In this document: piece by piece, positions 9,266 to 19,247 of the stretch
How positions within the stretch are numbered: the first letter of the stretch is position 1
How the letters are laid out: every line of letters begins with the position of its first letter
NCBI GenBank assembly: GCA_045586785.1
Contig: JAZNBA010000073.1
Span: 3,860-67,859, forward strand
Reading direction: 5' to 3'
From: UMGS1002 sp045586785
GTDB lineage: Bacteria; Bacillota; Clostridia; Oscillospirales; CAG-272
DNA: 64,000 bases
Notes under the pieces: generated by a model
The model's database searches: none
Told to the model about the DNA's origin: nothing
Seen by the model: only the letters and a program-made list of their open reading frames with translations
Made by a program: the position numbers and the translations under genes

Positions 9266-9283
9266 TCAACAAAAAAATGTTGA
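9266..9283. promoter_or_regulatory. Inverted repeat overlapping the deoR promoter, candidate autoregulatory operator
   Basis: TCAACA-N6-TGTTGA, covering four bases of the -35 element of the plus-strand promoter. Binding there would block polymerase, so autorepression is plausible (inference). Confidence 0.45.
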
Positions 9284-9308
9284 CTTTTTGTGATTGGGGG
9301 TTTATAAT
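9280..9308 (+). promoter_or_regulatory. SigA-type promoter of the DeoR regulator gene
   Basis: TTGACT (9280-9285), 17-nt spacer, TATAAT (9303-9308), 43 bp before the ATG at 9352. It excludes the upstream in-frame start at 9217. Confidence 0.8.
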
Positions 9309-9351
9309 TAAATTAACAACATTTACCGCTTCACAGAAAGGACGCAAACTC

Positions 9352-10137
9352 ATGTTAACCAGTGAACGACAACGACTTATCCGCGAAGAGGCGATCAAAA
9401 AGGGAGAAGTCACTATTCCCGACATGGCGAAGAAATTCAACGTATCAATTGAGACTATTCGCCGCGACATCAACATAATGTGCGAAAAGAACCTGATAAA
9501 AAAGGTGCACGGCGGTGCCATCCCGATACAGTTCCCCATCAGGGAAGACACCTACGACATACGTTGCGCACAAAACAAAAGCGAAAAATTTGCAATCTGC
9601 AATTATATCGCCCACAATCTGATATCCGACAACGAAAGTATCGCAATAACCAGTGGCAGTACCATGGAAATGCTTGCTGACATGATCACGGGCAGAAACC
9701 TAATAATTGTCACAAACTCCATCAATGTAGCAACCATACTCCAGAACCGCATACGCCAGAACGCGATCTCAGGCGAAGTTATCATTCTGGGCGGCGAGAT
9801 CCACCCCGACGAACGCTACACTATCGGCGCTATCGCCATCGAAATGATAAAGCGTTTTACCTTCTCCAAAGTATTTTTCAGTGCCTCGGCTGTTGACGGC
9901 TCTGACATAATGTCCTCCAACATGGGCGAAGGACTTATCATTTCCTCCATTATCCAGCACGCGCAGTTCAAGTGCCTGGCTGTTGACACAAGCAAATTCA
10001 ACATTCGTTCCACCTATACCTGCGCTTCCCTTTCGGAAATTGATGCCATCGTCACAGATGACAATTCCAACCTGACAGAATCAGTCGCCGAAGATTTTGA
10101 ATCGGCGGGCGTTGTCTGGCACAAAGTCCCTGTATGA
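9352..10137 (+). CDS. DeoR/GlpR-family transcriptional regulator
   Basis: 261-residue cytoplasmic DNA-binding protein. The N-terminal helix-turn-helix (about residues 4-57) has the family signature around DMAKKFNVSIETIRRD and the KVHGGAIP hinge; the C-terminal sugar-phosphate sensor domain has ITSGSTMEMLADM and IVTNSINVA-type blocks typical of DeoR effector domains. The start at 9352 is chosen because AGAAAGGA lies 9 nt upstream and the promoter -10 ends at 9308. It is divergent from the M81/GlpA-like operon, which it probably represses until a phosphorylated sugar or polyol accumulates (inference from the GlpR/DeoR family). Confidence 0.9.
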   Translation: MLTSERQRLIREEAIKKGEVTIPDMAKKFNVSIETIRRDINIMCEKNLIKKVHGGAIPIQFPIREDTYDIRCAQNKSEKFAICNYIAHNLISDNESIAITSGSTMEMLADMITGRNLIIVTNSINVATILQNRIRQNAISGEVIILGGEIHPDERYTIGAIAIEMIKRFTFSKVFFSASAVDGSDIMSSNMGEGLIISSIIQHAQFKCLAVDTSKFNIRSTYTCASLSEIDAIVTDDNSNLTESVAEDFESAGVVWHKVPV

Positions 10138-10140
10138 CAT

Positions 10141-10180
10141 AAAGAAGCGTATCTGCCGCCGCAGATACGCTTCTTTTTTA
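10141..10180 (+). terminator. Rho-independent terminator of the deoR-type gene
   Basis: Perfect 16-bp stem (AAAGAAGCGTATCTGC and complement, 10141-10156 with 10161-10176), 4-nt loop, then a T run. It also lies directly after the stop of the convergent LRR protein gene. Confidence 0.9.
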
Positions 10181-10182
10181 TT

Positions 10183-11994
10183 TTATTCTTGTTCCATTTC
10201 TTCTTGCATCTTAAGACGATACATCATCTCAAGTCGCTTCTTGCGATAGAACACACCCATGACCACGCCAAATACAACTACAAGCAATGCCAATGTGCCG
10301 AACATCACAAATGAGAACTGTGCAATATTCATTCCCAAAAACTCGCGTTCCTCGGTAGGCATATATTGAATGATCTGTTCAAACTCATCAGTAATGCCGT
10401 AATCATACTTCAAATCCTCGGGAACGATAGCCGTCGAGCGATCAACGCTGAGAACATCAATGGCAACAACATACTCGGAATCTTTGTATGCCGACTTCAA
10501 ATAGAAGGTAGCATTACCCTCTTTGTCCACGATAGAAGACTGAACCTCGGTCAGCGCCCCATCGCTTTCCACCTGATATAAGGTAGCGCAGCTATGCGTG
10601 CGATCCTCGCCTACATATATCTGCGGGGAGAAGTTAAGCTCGGTGTCATCCGTAAATGAGAGCACATAGCTGTCCGCATCTCCGAGTGTCTGAGCATGAG
10701 ACTCGGCAGGCTGTGAGTTTTCACTTATCGAATAAGACATATTATAAGATCCGGATATCTTGCCGCCCTCAAGGCTCGCGCAATCGATTTTGACAGCCGA
10801 ACCGTCATTCATATTCACAGTCATATTGACGTTTTTGCCGGACAAATCGGACAAAACAGCTCCGCTTATCGGACTGTCAGTGTTGCAGTTGACAGACACT
10901 TGAACCTTGGGTGCCGACAATTCTTTTGCCTCAACCGTCGCCTGATTCACCTGCTCCACGACCTCATTCCAACCACTGTTATTTTCAACAACTGCATCTA
11001 CTTTGACAGTAATATCCTTTGCAGCAGAGCTTTGAGATCCGGATGTCATTTCTTTAGCAACTGTAGTTGAAATTGATGCATATGCGCTTTCTTTGACAGT
11101 TACGGTTTCAACTACTGAAGTGTTTTGATCTTTAGGGTAAGTGGTAGTTGATTGAGATTGTCCCGCCGGATTGGCAGAGCATTTCAGTACAGGTCCCGGA
11201 TCATCAGGCATACTTGCTTTGATATCCGACACAACATTTACACCGTCTGTAGGTGTACCGAGATAATATATCGTATAAAGATTATCGCAGTTATAGAATG
11301 CGTTTTCGTCAACAGATTTTACATTAGCGGATATAGTAACATCCGCAAGAGCACCACAGCTGTAGAAAGTCCACAAAGGAAGCACCGCCACAGACGCATT
11401 TACTGTAGCTCCGACAAGTCCCTTGCAATATGCAAACGTCATAATGCCGATCTGATTGACAGAAGACGGTATGGTAATATTACGAAGAGCATAACAGCGG
11501 TAAAAAGCACGCTGACCGATCGAATTCAGCGTATCCGGCAGACGAACTGCCTGCAGGCTTTCACAGCGTTCAAATGCGCTCTCTCCTATAGAACGCAGAC
11601 CCGAACCGAGCGTCAGCAAAGACAGCTTAACACACTTGGCAAAAGCGGAGTTACCAATTGAGGTAACCGTATCTGCAATTGTTACTGTTTTAACACTGCT
11701 ATAGTCATAAAATGAGAAAGCACCGACAGAAGTAACACCCGACCCAATATTGATAACACGTATTTTATCGCGGAAATATTGCCACGGCGCGCGTTGTACC
11801 TCGGTATAATTATCCATAGCACCCTTGCCGGATATGGTCAGCGTGCCATCAGCGAATTCCCATTTGACACCCGAGCCGCAGCTACCCGAATTGGCAGCCG
11901 AAACGCAAGGCACAAACAGCGCCACCGCCAGCGTGACCGCAATAAACGCCGCCACAAGCCGACAAATATTCAATTTTGAAAATTTACAGCGCAT
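10183..11994 (-). CDS. BspA-like leucine-rich-repeat surface protein with C-terminal membrane anchor
   Basis: 603-residue protein, last gene of the surface locus. AGGAGG stands 4 nt before the ATG at 11994; an upstream in-frame start lacks a site. A signal peptide of about 35 residues ends near VSAA. The N-terminal half holds BspA/LRR_5-type repeats (words such as VTSIGNSAFAKC, LRSIGESAFERC and LNSIGQRAFYRC repeated every 23 residues or so). A Ser/Thr-rich middle region without recognised domain follows. A single transmembrane helix (about residues 553-577) is followed by a basic stop-transfer (YRKKR) and a short cytoplasmic tail. Such repeats usually bind host or partner proteins. It lies 74 nt after the Lgt-like gene, in line with an operon. 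Confidence 0.85.
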   Translation of the reverse strand: MRCKFSKLNICRLVAAFIAVTLAVALFVPCVSAANSGSCGSGVKWEFADGTLTISGKGAMDNYTEVQRAPWQYFRDKIRVINIGSGVTSVGAFSFYDYSSVKTVTIADTVTSIGNSAFAKCVKLSLLTLGSGLRSIGESAFERCESLQAVRLPDTLNSIGQRAFYRCYALRNITIPSSVNQIGIMTFAYCKGLVGATVNASVAVLPLWTFYSCGALADVTISANVKSVDENAFYNCDNLYTIYYLGTPTDGVNVVSDIKASMPDDPGPVLKCSANPAGQSQSTTTYPKDQNTSVVETVTVKESAYASISTTVAKEMTSGSQSSAAKDITVKVDAVVENNSGWNEVVEQVNQATVEAKELSAPKVQVSVNCNTDSPISGAVLSDLSGKNVNMTVNMNDGSAVKIDCASLEGGKISGSYNMSYSISENSQPAESHAQTLGDADSYVLSFTDDTELNFSPQIYVGEDRTHSCATLYQVESDGALTEVQSSIVDKEGNATFYLKSAYKDSEYVVAIDVLSVDRSTAIVPEDLKYDYGITDEFEQIIQYMPTEEREFLGMNIAQFSFVMFGTLALLVVVFGVVMGVFYRKKRLEMMYRLKMQEEMEQE

Positions 11995-12068
11995 AATGCC
12001 TCCTTTTCTACGATCTTCTAAACGGAAGAAATACTCCGTTTTAAGAAATAACGACAATAAAACAATTT

Positions 12069-12794
12069 TTATTCTTGATTTAAAGCTTTCTTTTGCTTTT
12101 TATTAATAATAACAAGCGCAACAACACCAACAATAAACATAAACAATGCGTGAAACGCCAACTCGGAAATTCCCCAAATTAATTTGTCATTGTCTCTCAG
12201 GAATTCACATAAAAACCGAGTAGAGCCAAAAATCACCATCATTAATGGATATTCGCGCCCATCTGCAACATAATCATGCTTTTTAGCACGGATGAGCAGG
12301 AACACAATGATAGCAATGGCAATTAAAGCCTCAATCGGCTGGATTGGAAACCTTATGTCGCCTTTCGAAGCATTGTATAATCCCCACGATGACACATATC
12401 CGTAACAGCATCCGCCAAATATGCATCCGAAGTGACTGATACCATGCACCGCTATAGGGCCAATGGCAAGCAGGGCACATATATCCTTCCAACTGATTTT
12501 CAACAGTTTGGCGACCGGGTAAGCAATAAGGGGAACATACACGAAAACTCTGACAATATTATTTCCGCCAAAGCTTGTAAAGCCACTGGCTATCCAATAC
12601 AGCACAAACATCCATAAAACAGCCACCGGGTAAACAATAAGAACAATTACTATGGATTTCCACAGCGGTATCTTCATTTTTCTTCCCAAAAATACAACGA
12701 ACAAAAATACCGACACAAATCCAAGCGCGAAAAAAATATCATATATGGTTTTAGACAAACCCAATTCAAAAACCTTTTGAATCAATGCATTCAT
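12069..12794 (-). CDS. Lgt-family (prolipoprotein diacylglyceryl transferase-like) membrane enzyme
   Basis: 241-residue polytopic membrane protein with about seven hydrophobic segments. Recognised by FGCIFGGCCYG, by PIQPIEAL and by RFLCEFLRDND, three blocks of the Lgt fold in the expected order. The classic Lgt centre is GRIGNFxNGE; here the equivalent stretch is Cys-rich (GCxFGGCCYG), a variant seen in secondary Lgt-like paralogues, so its acceptor or donor may differ from that of housekeeping Lgt. GAGGTG precedes the ATG. Within this locus no product has a lipobox, so either it modifies something else or it is a lipid-dependent enzyme of surface assembly (inference). Confidence 0.75.
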   Translation of the reverse strand: MNALIQKVFELGLSKTIYDIFFALGFVSVFLFVVFLGRKMKIPLWKSIVIVLIVYPVAVLWMFVLYWIASGFTSFGGNNIVRVFVYVPLIAYPVAKLLKISWKDICALLAIGPIAVHGISHFGCIFGGCCYGYVSSWGLYNASKGDIRFPIQPIEALIAIAIIVFLLIRAKKHDYVADGREYPLMMVIFGSTRFLCEFLRDNDKLIWGISELAFHALFMFIVGVVALVIINKKQKKALNQE

Positions 12795-12822
12795 AATAGC
12801 ACCTCATTAAACTCGGGGGTAC

Positions 12823-12848
12823 GCCGCCCCTTTATTTAAAGGGGCGGC
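12823..12848. other. GC-rich hairpin between the giant surface protein gene and the Lgt-like gene
   Basis: GCCGCCCCTTTA and its complement around TT. There is no T run after it in the direction of transcription, so it is more likely a transcript-processing or stability element or a leaky attenuator than a full terminator. Confidence 0.5.
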
Positions 12849-12861
12849 AATGCGATTAATT

Positions 12862-15800
12862 TTAAGAAACAACATCTTCTCTATGCGGATTAGTCGAAGT
12901 ATATGCTGTCTCGCTATCTGCTATGCTAAAGCCGCTGGGCTTACTTGATACCTCACCACCGGACGCAGTATAGTAATATTCCGTTCTGGTAGTTGTAGTG
13001 GAAGTTGTTGTCTTGGCACCATCTGTGTACTTAAGAACGGCAGTGGCAGTTTGACTACCGGTAATGGGTACGGTTTCTCCCGGTTGATATGTCTTGTTGC
13101 CAATCTTCCAACCGACAATTTCCCAGCTCCTCGTCCAAGTAGATGTCGAGCCGGTTGCCTTAGAAACAGTTGTGATCTTTTTATAAGCCTGATATGTGTC
13201 AGCATCACAACCGTTATCCTTTACAACATAACAAGCCTCCTCCTGGGGATAACCCGATTGCACCGTAAAGGTGCCATTGGTCGTGCTGGACTTGCTCTCC
13301 GTCCAAGACTGGCTACCCGGCAGAGTAACGACGCGTGTTCCGTCATCCATCAATGTTCCGTAAATCATGTCGGGCGTTGTAGGCAACGTCTGATCGTTAG
13401 CAGTAGAGTTAAACTTCACGTGCGGTGCACACGACGGCTGATCAATAGTAACCGCATGCTTCAAGCCAACTTCATATGTTACTCCGCCATAAACCACAGT
13501 CATTGTGCTTACAGTCTGACAGCCAATCGGGTAGATTCTTGGATTTTTATCTTCAATAATATAATTCGCACCATCCTCTTTAGCACCGATGCTTTTTTGT
13601 ACCTGTTGGTTGTTGGACGTAAACTGATATACTGCAGGCTCGCCCACAGTAGCTGCCGTCGGGAAGCTCATGCTGGCAGTAAAGCTACTCGGCATACCTA
13701 AAATCTGCAACTTGACGCTCGGCACAACTACAGTATACTTATTATTACTTTTGGCATGGAGATATACAGTCGCATAATAATCGGTAAAGCTATTATAGCC
13801 ATCAATGTTATCACTGTTCAATACAGGACCGCCGCCTACCGGAACATTCTGTGCATAAAGCGTCAGTTTAGTTGTCGGCGTCGGGTCAACTCCGACAACC
13901 TTTACCTCAGGCTTGTCGGACGCAAGCGTTATATTACTCATTGTCTTAGAGCTTGAGGTTGACTTTTGTGCTCCGTTAATATCTATATAATTGATCTTAT
14001 AATTGAGCAGCGCAGTATAATCTCCTGCGAAATACAAAGTATCGCCTGCGGTAACAGCAATTGTACTGTTGCTGTTTCCTTCAAATCCAAGTGTCAATGT
14101 AGCGGTTTGATCTGAATGAACACCATTAGATATAGACGTTGCGACATCAGTCGAAGTATCAGCAATAGTATAATAAGCCTGCATGCTTGACGGAATATGC
14201 TTAAATGTCAATGTAATGTCGCTCAAGCTTGGAGTACCGTTTACGGGTTTAATTTCATTATTATCAAATCCGACAACTTTAAATTTATATTCATCATCAT
14301 TGGCGCCCAGAGTTATAGGCTGCATAAATCCATTTGTATATCGAGTTTGATAGTAATACGTTGCGGGAGTGCTGCCGGATGCCGGAGTCTTTTCCAGTTC
14401 GCTTATATAAACATTTGTTATCTGAGTGATCTGCTGATTCCAGGATGCCGTTGCACTGTCCACTACGTTGTAATAGCCATTGATATTGTCGAATTTATTA
14501 CTAATATTCTCAATCTTTGAATTACTTGCCTCAATATAGATCGGATTGCCGTCTGCATCCTTTTCATTGTCGGCATCGCCTATAGAGTAGAAGACCGAAT
14601 CCTTTAAAACGTTGTCCATCTTGACGCCTTCAAGCTTCCAATATCCTTCCACGTGTGGCAATGTGAACGTGTAAATGTTCGTATTCTCCGCATCACCGTC
14701 AGCATATGTTGCTATATCGCCGGATCGTGTTGCCCCGCCGTCAGAGTATGTTGCCTTCAGAATATAATATTCGGGAGTTCCGTTCACGGTAGTTCTGCGC
14801 GAGAATTTACCGAACACGTCGGAAGACGAAGCATTTTTAAAGCTCAGTGAGATCGTTCCTGTCTTAGCATCTGCGTGCAATGACTGAATGTGTGTATTAA
14901 TGCCTCCATCTACTCCTAAATATTCTACAGGTTGAGTAGGAACTACAGTTATCATAGGAGCCTTGATTGCCATATCAATTATCTCGGTACCACCCGCCAC
15001 GGTAACTGTCATCTGTTCAAATTCATATTTCTTTACTGCGGTTACAAGGAACTGACCGCCGGCATAGCGTCTTGTAGTAGGATTCCATGTAAGGTCGGTA
15101 TCCAGACCGTTGGTATATTGAAGTATTACACCAACCAAGCCGGGAACCACGTTGTTTTTGTTATCCAAAATAACGGCGCTGACATCAAATGTGTGTTCTT
15201 TGTTGGCGAACTTATATTCAAAGTTAATACCGTTTACATACTCCTGAAGATCTTCCTCGGGTTTAAATTCAGTGCTGTCTGTGGAAATATATATCTCCGT
15301 GCGCAGACCAACATAAACTTCACGTGTGTAAGGAGTTACTTCGTAATAATCTCCGTCAATGCTAACATATTGCATTGTATACGTATCACTGGAGCTGAAT
15401 ACTATATTCGCTTCATAAACACCGTTACCCTTAGCTGTGTATTCGGTGACCATAGACGCATTGCTTGTATTGGTAAATATACCCTTTACCTCATGAGAAG
15501 CATTACTGCTATCTGTAATAGTGATCTGGAACGATTCGGATACATAGTTATCAGAGGTCATATGTGTATATGACGAGCCTATACCGTCAAGGCTTATTAC
15601 CCTTGATACTCCAACGCCGGGCACTAATACCGAAACAGTAGCCTGAAGATCATATTCAATACCGTCTACCGTAATTTCACGCAACAGATATTCTCCGGGA
15701 GCGGTAAATTCATGTTCCACGATCCATTCGCTGCCCGATTCATTGGCGGCGGTAGCTCTAAACTCCATAGTCTCTTGGCGAGTACCCTGGGTGCTGTTGA

Positions 15801-18492
15801 TCTTTCTGATAAAGCTTGCTTGTACTTTACTGTCCGAATCAACGCTGTTTCCTTCTATAGCAAGCGCTACTCTTATAGACAGATCTGTCTCGTCTTTATC
15901 GAATTCTATCTTATCTAACAGCTCGCCGTCTTCGCCCTTACCTACCTTAGCGGATGCGATAAGCTCTTGCATGGAAAGCTGATCATCCTTCATCGCGTCG
16001 GGCGCTGTATATGCGCCAAACTGAATATTCAACGAAGCGGATATATCGCTGTCTGCCAACACCATGTCATTGAATACCTTTGTACCGTCAAGATATATCA
16101 ATGCAGAGATAAGCATGGGCTCATTTGCTGTAAGGCTTGTAATGGTCAGAAGTGTCTGATCACCGACGGTGGTATTTGTTCTTTCATCATCGTCAAGCAT
16201 GATAGGAACAATAACCTTACCTACGTCTTCATATTTCAGCTCGGTAGCAAGGCTTGCGGTAGCAAGCAGCTCACCGGTTTGTCCGTTAACAAAAGCGATC
16301 TTCATTGCGGACAGAAGAGTAAGTATTCTTCCCACTTCATCAGGGGAACTTGCATAAAAGGTATAGCAGCTACCCGAGCCCTGAGTGGTGCTGTAATCGG
16401 TCAGATATTTACCGTCCTCGTCACCCTCGGCACCCCAGATTCGGTTGGTACCGGAATAACCTATAACCACGTCCTCTTTGCTGGGTTCGGGATCGCTCAT
16501 TGAAACAGTAACGGTTTTTTCTATAACCGTGTTTGTCTCATCCGTATAATGATTTACAGACCCGGTACTAACCTTGGTATGGTCCTTGAGATAATACCAA
16601 GAGGCAGCATCTCCCGGACGCTGGTAAACCTCTACATTAACCTCGGTTTTCTTTTCGGGCTCTTTCTTTTCTTGACCCTCTACCTCGGGATATGTTGTCG
16701 TAGTAGTGATAGTAGTCAAAGAGATCTGCACATTTTCTGTTACGGGATTATTATCTTCATCAATCCACGTAACCTCCTTATAAACATCACGCGGTTCGGT
16801 TTCGGGTTCGCCTTCCAGTATAAGGTACGAGCCCTTACCGTTGGTTCTTACCCAAAAATCGAGCGCCAAACCATATGTGTCTTGCATAACGTAGTCGGTT
16901 GCTCTGATAGGAGAACCTGCCACTGCCTTAACATTACTATAATCGGTGTCCATAATTGATGTGGGATAATCTGTAACCGAACTTGTGCTGATGTTTGCTT
17001 TTATGGTTACGGGATCGGGCAAAAGGAAACTAGCCCCATTCCACGCGCTTGTCAAAGAGCTGTCGTTTTTATTTTTTACCGCCTCACCAATAGTTTTTTT
17101 AGGAATACTTATAGTAACGTTGTTTGCTCTTAATGCGGTACCACTATGAAGCCATTGGTCAACACGCTTTACAAGGCCTTGATATATAACAGCTTCATGA
17201 GTATCACCGGACATTACCAAGCTAACAGCTTCACTCAAATTTGAAGCATAATATGATACTAACTTTCCGTTCAGTTTACATGAATCAATGTGTACCAACG
17301 CATTGATCATAGTATCTATTTCGCTCCACTTTATTGTCTCGGCTCTGGCAAGATATCCTCCGTCTTTCTCAAAATCATCAAGAAATCCTTCCAGCATGCG
17401 CATATCAGAAATATACTGCTCCAAGCTTGATGTGCTCATCTCCGTAACGGTTGTGAAAACGATCTGTCCCACAGCCGGATCCGATTGTTTCAGTATGTTG
17501 CGGGCGGCGTTCATAGCTGCCAATTCCGCGGTTGCATTGTTTAAAAAGTCATCAACACTTGTAAATTCATGAGGAGTATATGTTGTTATCGGTGTTTTTG
17601 CTGGATCTTCGTTATGCTTTTCTATTCGAGAAACAGTGTCGAGCTGATATATCTCAAACATTGTCTTCAGTGCCTCAAACGCTTCAAGCATTACATCATC
17701 ATGTAATTTTTCCATCAAAGCATGCAGACTTCTGATATCATCACCGGAGCACAGCCTATCCGGATTATCTTCAAGGATAGTACACATATAAGCACCCATC
17801 AAGCCGGAAATTGAACCAAATGAGCTCGACAGATTTTCAAGGCCTGCTCTTGAATTATTCAAATGTGTATCCGCAATATATCTCAGTCTTGTAGCTTCTT
17901 TGTCTCTTTCTGAGCTATCGGTAGGATATGCCGTATATTTAACAGATGCGATCGCTCTTACTCCACGCGTGTCATCAGATTCAGGCTTCAGGAACGCCTC
18001 TCCGTTCCAAAGCGTATATCCAAAGCCCCAGTTTTGGTCTTCACTGCTGGACCCCAAGGAAGCATCCATTACACGTCCGTCATCTCCGTATTTTACTGCA
18101 TATAAAGGAGAATACAGCAATTTCTCGCTGTCAGTGCTCAGACCTGCAGGTCTTAACACGATATTATTAAGTCCGTATGAAAGATCGGACAAATTGATAA
18201 GGTTACCCCATGTAAGGTTGCGCTGTGCAAGGTCCAACGCCCCATCTCCTATCTTGGATGCATCGGGCGCGGTGGAATTGGTTGCCAATGCGATCTCCAG
18301 GTTACCGTTAGCCACAACAGATGTGCTTGCCCCCTGAACCTGCGGTGCCATAGACAAGGTTACCCACGAAAAAGTAGCCACTGCCATAGCTGCTGCGGAA
18401 ACGGCGAATATAAGCAATGTTGCTATTATTTTTTCACGTATTTTAGGCAAGCGAGCGCGATACAGTTGTATCCTTCGTTCTGTCTCTCTCAT
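12862..18492 (-). CDS. Giant secreted surface protein with SipW-type leader
   Basis: 1876-residue exported protein, the largest product of the locus. The N-terminus has a basic stretch, a hydrophobic segment and ATFSWVTLSMAP (Trp43), a leader shared with three other proteins here. About the first 560 residues are homologous to the 692-aa protein at 27182-29260 (shared words VANGNLEIAL / GANGNLEMAL, RNLTWGNLINL / KNLTWGNLVNL). Around residue 800 is ALIYLDG followed by SLNIQF, the TasA-like element of this locus. The remainder is made of beta-rich, Ig-like or adhesin-like stretches without a known family. No sortase motif, SLH domain or membrane anchor is seen at the C-terminus. The ATG overlaps the stop of the signal peptidase gene (TAATG), so the two are translationally coupled. 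Probably a matrix or fibre-associated adhesin. Confidence 0.75.
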   Translation of the reverse strand: MRETERRIQLYRARLPKIREKIIATLLIFAVSAAAMAVATFSWVTLSMAPQVQGASTSVVANGNLEIALATNSTAPDASKIGDGALDLAQRNLTWGNLINLSDLSYGLNNIVLRPAGLSTDSEKLLYSPLYAVKYGDDGRVMDASLGSSSEDQNWGFGYTLWNGEAFLKPESDDTRGVRAIASVKYTAYPTDSSERDKEATRLRYIADTHLNNSRAGLENLSSSFGSISGLMGAYMCTILEDNPDRLCSGDDIRSLHALMEKLHDDVMLEAFEALKTMFEIYQLDTVSRIEKHNEDPAKTPITTYTPHEFTSVDDFLNNATAELAAMNAARNILKQSDPAVGQIVFTTVTEMSTSSLEQYISDMRMLEGFLDDFEKDGGYLARAETIKWSEIDTMINALVHIDSCKLNGKLVSYYASNLSEAVSLVMSGDTHEAVIYQGLVKRVDQWLHSGTALRANNVTISIPKKTIGEAVKNKNDSSLTSAWNGASFLLPDPVTIKANISTSSVTDYPTSIMDTDYSNVKAVAGSPIRATDYVMQDTYGLALDFWVRTNGKGSYLILEGEPETEPRDVYKEVTWIDEDNNPVTENVQISLTTITTTTTYPEVEGQEKKEPEKKTEVNVEVYQRPGDAASWYYLKDHTKVSTGSVNHYTDETNTVIEKTVTVSMSDPEPSKEDVVIGYSGTNRIWGAEGDEDGKYLTDYSTTQGSGSCYTFYASSPDEVGRILTLLSAMKIAFVNGQTGELLATASLATELKYEDVGKVIVPIMLDDDERTNTTVGDQTLLTITSLTANEPMLISALIYLDGTKVFNDMVLADSDISASLNIQFGAYTAPDAMKDDQLSMQELIASAKVGKGEDGELLDKIEFDKDETDLSIRVALAIEGNSVDSDSKVQASFIRKINSTQGTRQETMEFRATAANESGSEWIVEHEFTAPGEYLLREITVDGIEYDLQATVSVLVPGVGVSRVISLDGIGSSYTHMTSDNYVSESFQITITDSSNASHEVKGIFTNTSNASMVTEYTAKGNGVYEANIVFSSSDTYTMQYVSIDGDYYEVTPYTREVYVGLRTEIYISTDSTEFKPEEDLQEYVNGINFEYKFANKEHTFDVSAVILDNKNNVVPGLVGVILQYTNGLDTDLTWNPTTRRYAGGQFLVTAVKKYEFEQMTVTVAGGTEIIDMAIKAPMITVVPTQPVEYLGVDGGINTHIQSLHADAKTGTISLSFKNASSSDVFGKFSRRTTVNGTPEYYILKATYSDGGATRSGDIATYADGDAENTNIYTFTLPHVEGYWKLEGVKMDNVLKDSVFYSIGDADNEKDADGNPIYIEASNSKIENISNKFDNINGYYNVVDSATASWNQQITQITNVYISELEKTPASGSTPATYYYQTRYTNGFMQPITLGANDDEYKFKVVGFDNNEIKPVNGTPSLSDITLTFKHIPSSMQAYYTIADTSTDVATSISNGVHSDQTATLTLGFEGNSNSTIAVTAGDTLYFAGDYTALLNYKINYIDINGAQKSTSSSKTMSNITLASDKPEVKVVGVDPTPTTKLTLYAQNVPVGGGPVLNSDNIDGYNSFTDYYATVYLHAKSNNKYTVVVPSVKLQILGMPSSFTASMSFPTAATVGEPAVYQFTSNNQQVQKSIGAKEDGANYIIEDKNPRIYPIGCQTVSTMTVVYGGVTYEVGLKHAVTIDQPSCAPHVKFNSTANDQTLPTTPDMIYGTLMDDGTRVVTLPGSQSWTESKSSTTNGTFTVQSGYPQEEACYVVKDNGCDADTYQAYKKITTVSKATGSTSTWTRSWEIVGWKIGNKTYQPGETVPITGSQTATAVLKYTDGAKTTTSTTTTRTEYYYTASGGEVSSKPSGFSIADSETAYTSTNPHREDVVS

Positions 18493-19217
18493 TATTCAGC
18501 CTCCTGTTGTTCTGACTTTTTCACTTCCGTAGGAAGCGGCGATACTTGATCGCTTGGTTTTATTTCATCGTCGGGCGTGGCGTCCTGAGCTTGGCTATCC
18601 TCTGCCTGCATTCTTGCCACTTCCCGCTTGATATTTGCAATTTCACGTTTGATACGCTTAACGTTTTCTCTCAAAATAATTGCCGTCAGCAGTATCACGG
18701 GCATCACTACGATGCTCAAAAAACCCATCTTTGTAGTTAAAAAATCATAAAGCTTTTCAAAAATATTACCACCCGGGGTCTGATACACAACGCGTCCCAC
18801 AAGGTTTTCCGCGGTCACGTAGTGTCCGTCTTCACTGTTGTTATGGTCGCCGCGTGTGCGAAGTGCAATCTCTCCATTGATATCTTCAATGCCAACAACA
18901 CGGTGCGTCACCATTTTGCCTAACATATACGTTTCAAGCGAGCGAAACGTTATTATATCTCTTTCTTTTATATTTTGTATATCTGTTTTTTGACAAACTA
19001 TCAATGTTCCCACGGGTATCGTGGGCTCCATGCTGTCACTGACAACATGGAACACACTGTACCCGAATATGGAAACATAGCCGTTATGCATTATCTGATA
19101 CATAACAAACCCGCAGAACAGTATTGCAACTGCAAGAAGCACCGATGTGACTATTGAAAATATTTTTTCAGCGCGTGACTTCGGCTTTTTTTTCATCTCC
19201 ATTTCTTGCTTATTCAT
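18492..19217 (-). CDS. SipW/ER-type signal peptidase I (second copy in the locus)
   Basis: 241-residue membrane protease of family S26B. The catalytic Ser62 is in VVSDSMEPTI and the second catalytic residue is His105 in VTHRVVGI (the SipW and eukaryotic type use His where most bacterial enzymes use Lys). RTRGDHNN matches the conserved box E-like segment. TM helices are near residues 18-42 and about 163-185, followed by a charged, coiled-coil-prone cytoplasmic tail of about 55 residues. Known role of SipW: cleavage of TasA/TapA-type leaders. It is coupled by TAATG overlap to the giant protein gene, which argues that this protein is its main substrate (inference). AGGAGA precedes the start. Confidence 0.9.
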   Translation of the reverse strand: MNKQEMEMKKKPKSRAEKIFSIVTSVLLAVAILFCGFVMYQIMHNGYVSIFGYSVFHVVSDSMEPTIPVGTLIVCQKTDIQNIKERDIITFRSLETYMLGKMVTHRVVGIEDINGEIALRTRGDHNNSEDGHYVTAENLVGRVVYQTPGGNIFEKLYDFLTTKMGFLSIVVMPVILLTAIILRENVKRIKREIANIKREVARMQAEDSQAQDATPDDEIKPSDQVSPLPTEVKKSEQQEAE

Positions 19218-19247
19218 GCGGGGATCTCCTGGTAAATTGAAAATTGA

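Larger units (their letters stand above)
9014..9351. other. Divergent control region between the M81 operon and the deoR-type gene
   Basis: 338 bp without a gene. It holds two facing promoters (listed separately), two inverted repeats with 6-nt spacers and several TCAACA-type words, and is very A+T rich. No further gene is visible. Confidence 0.7.
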
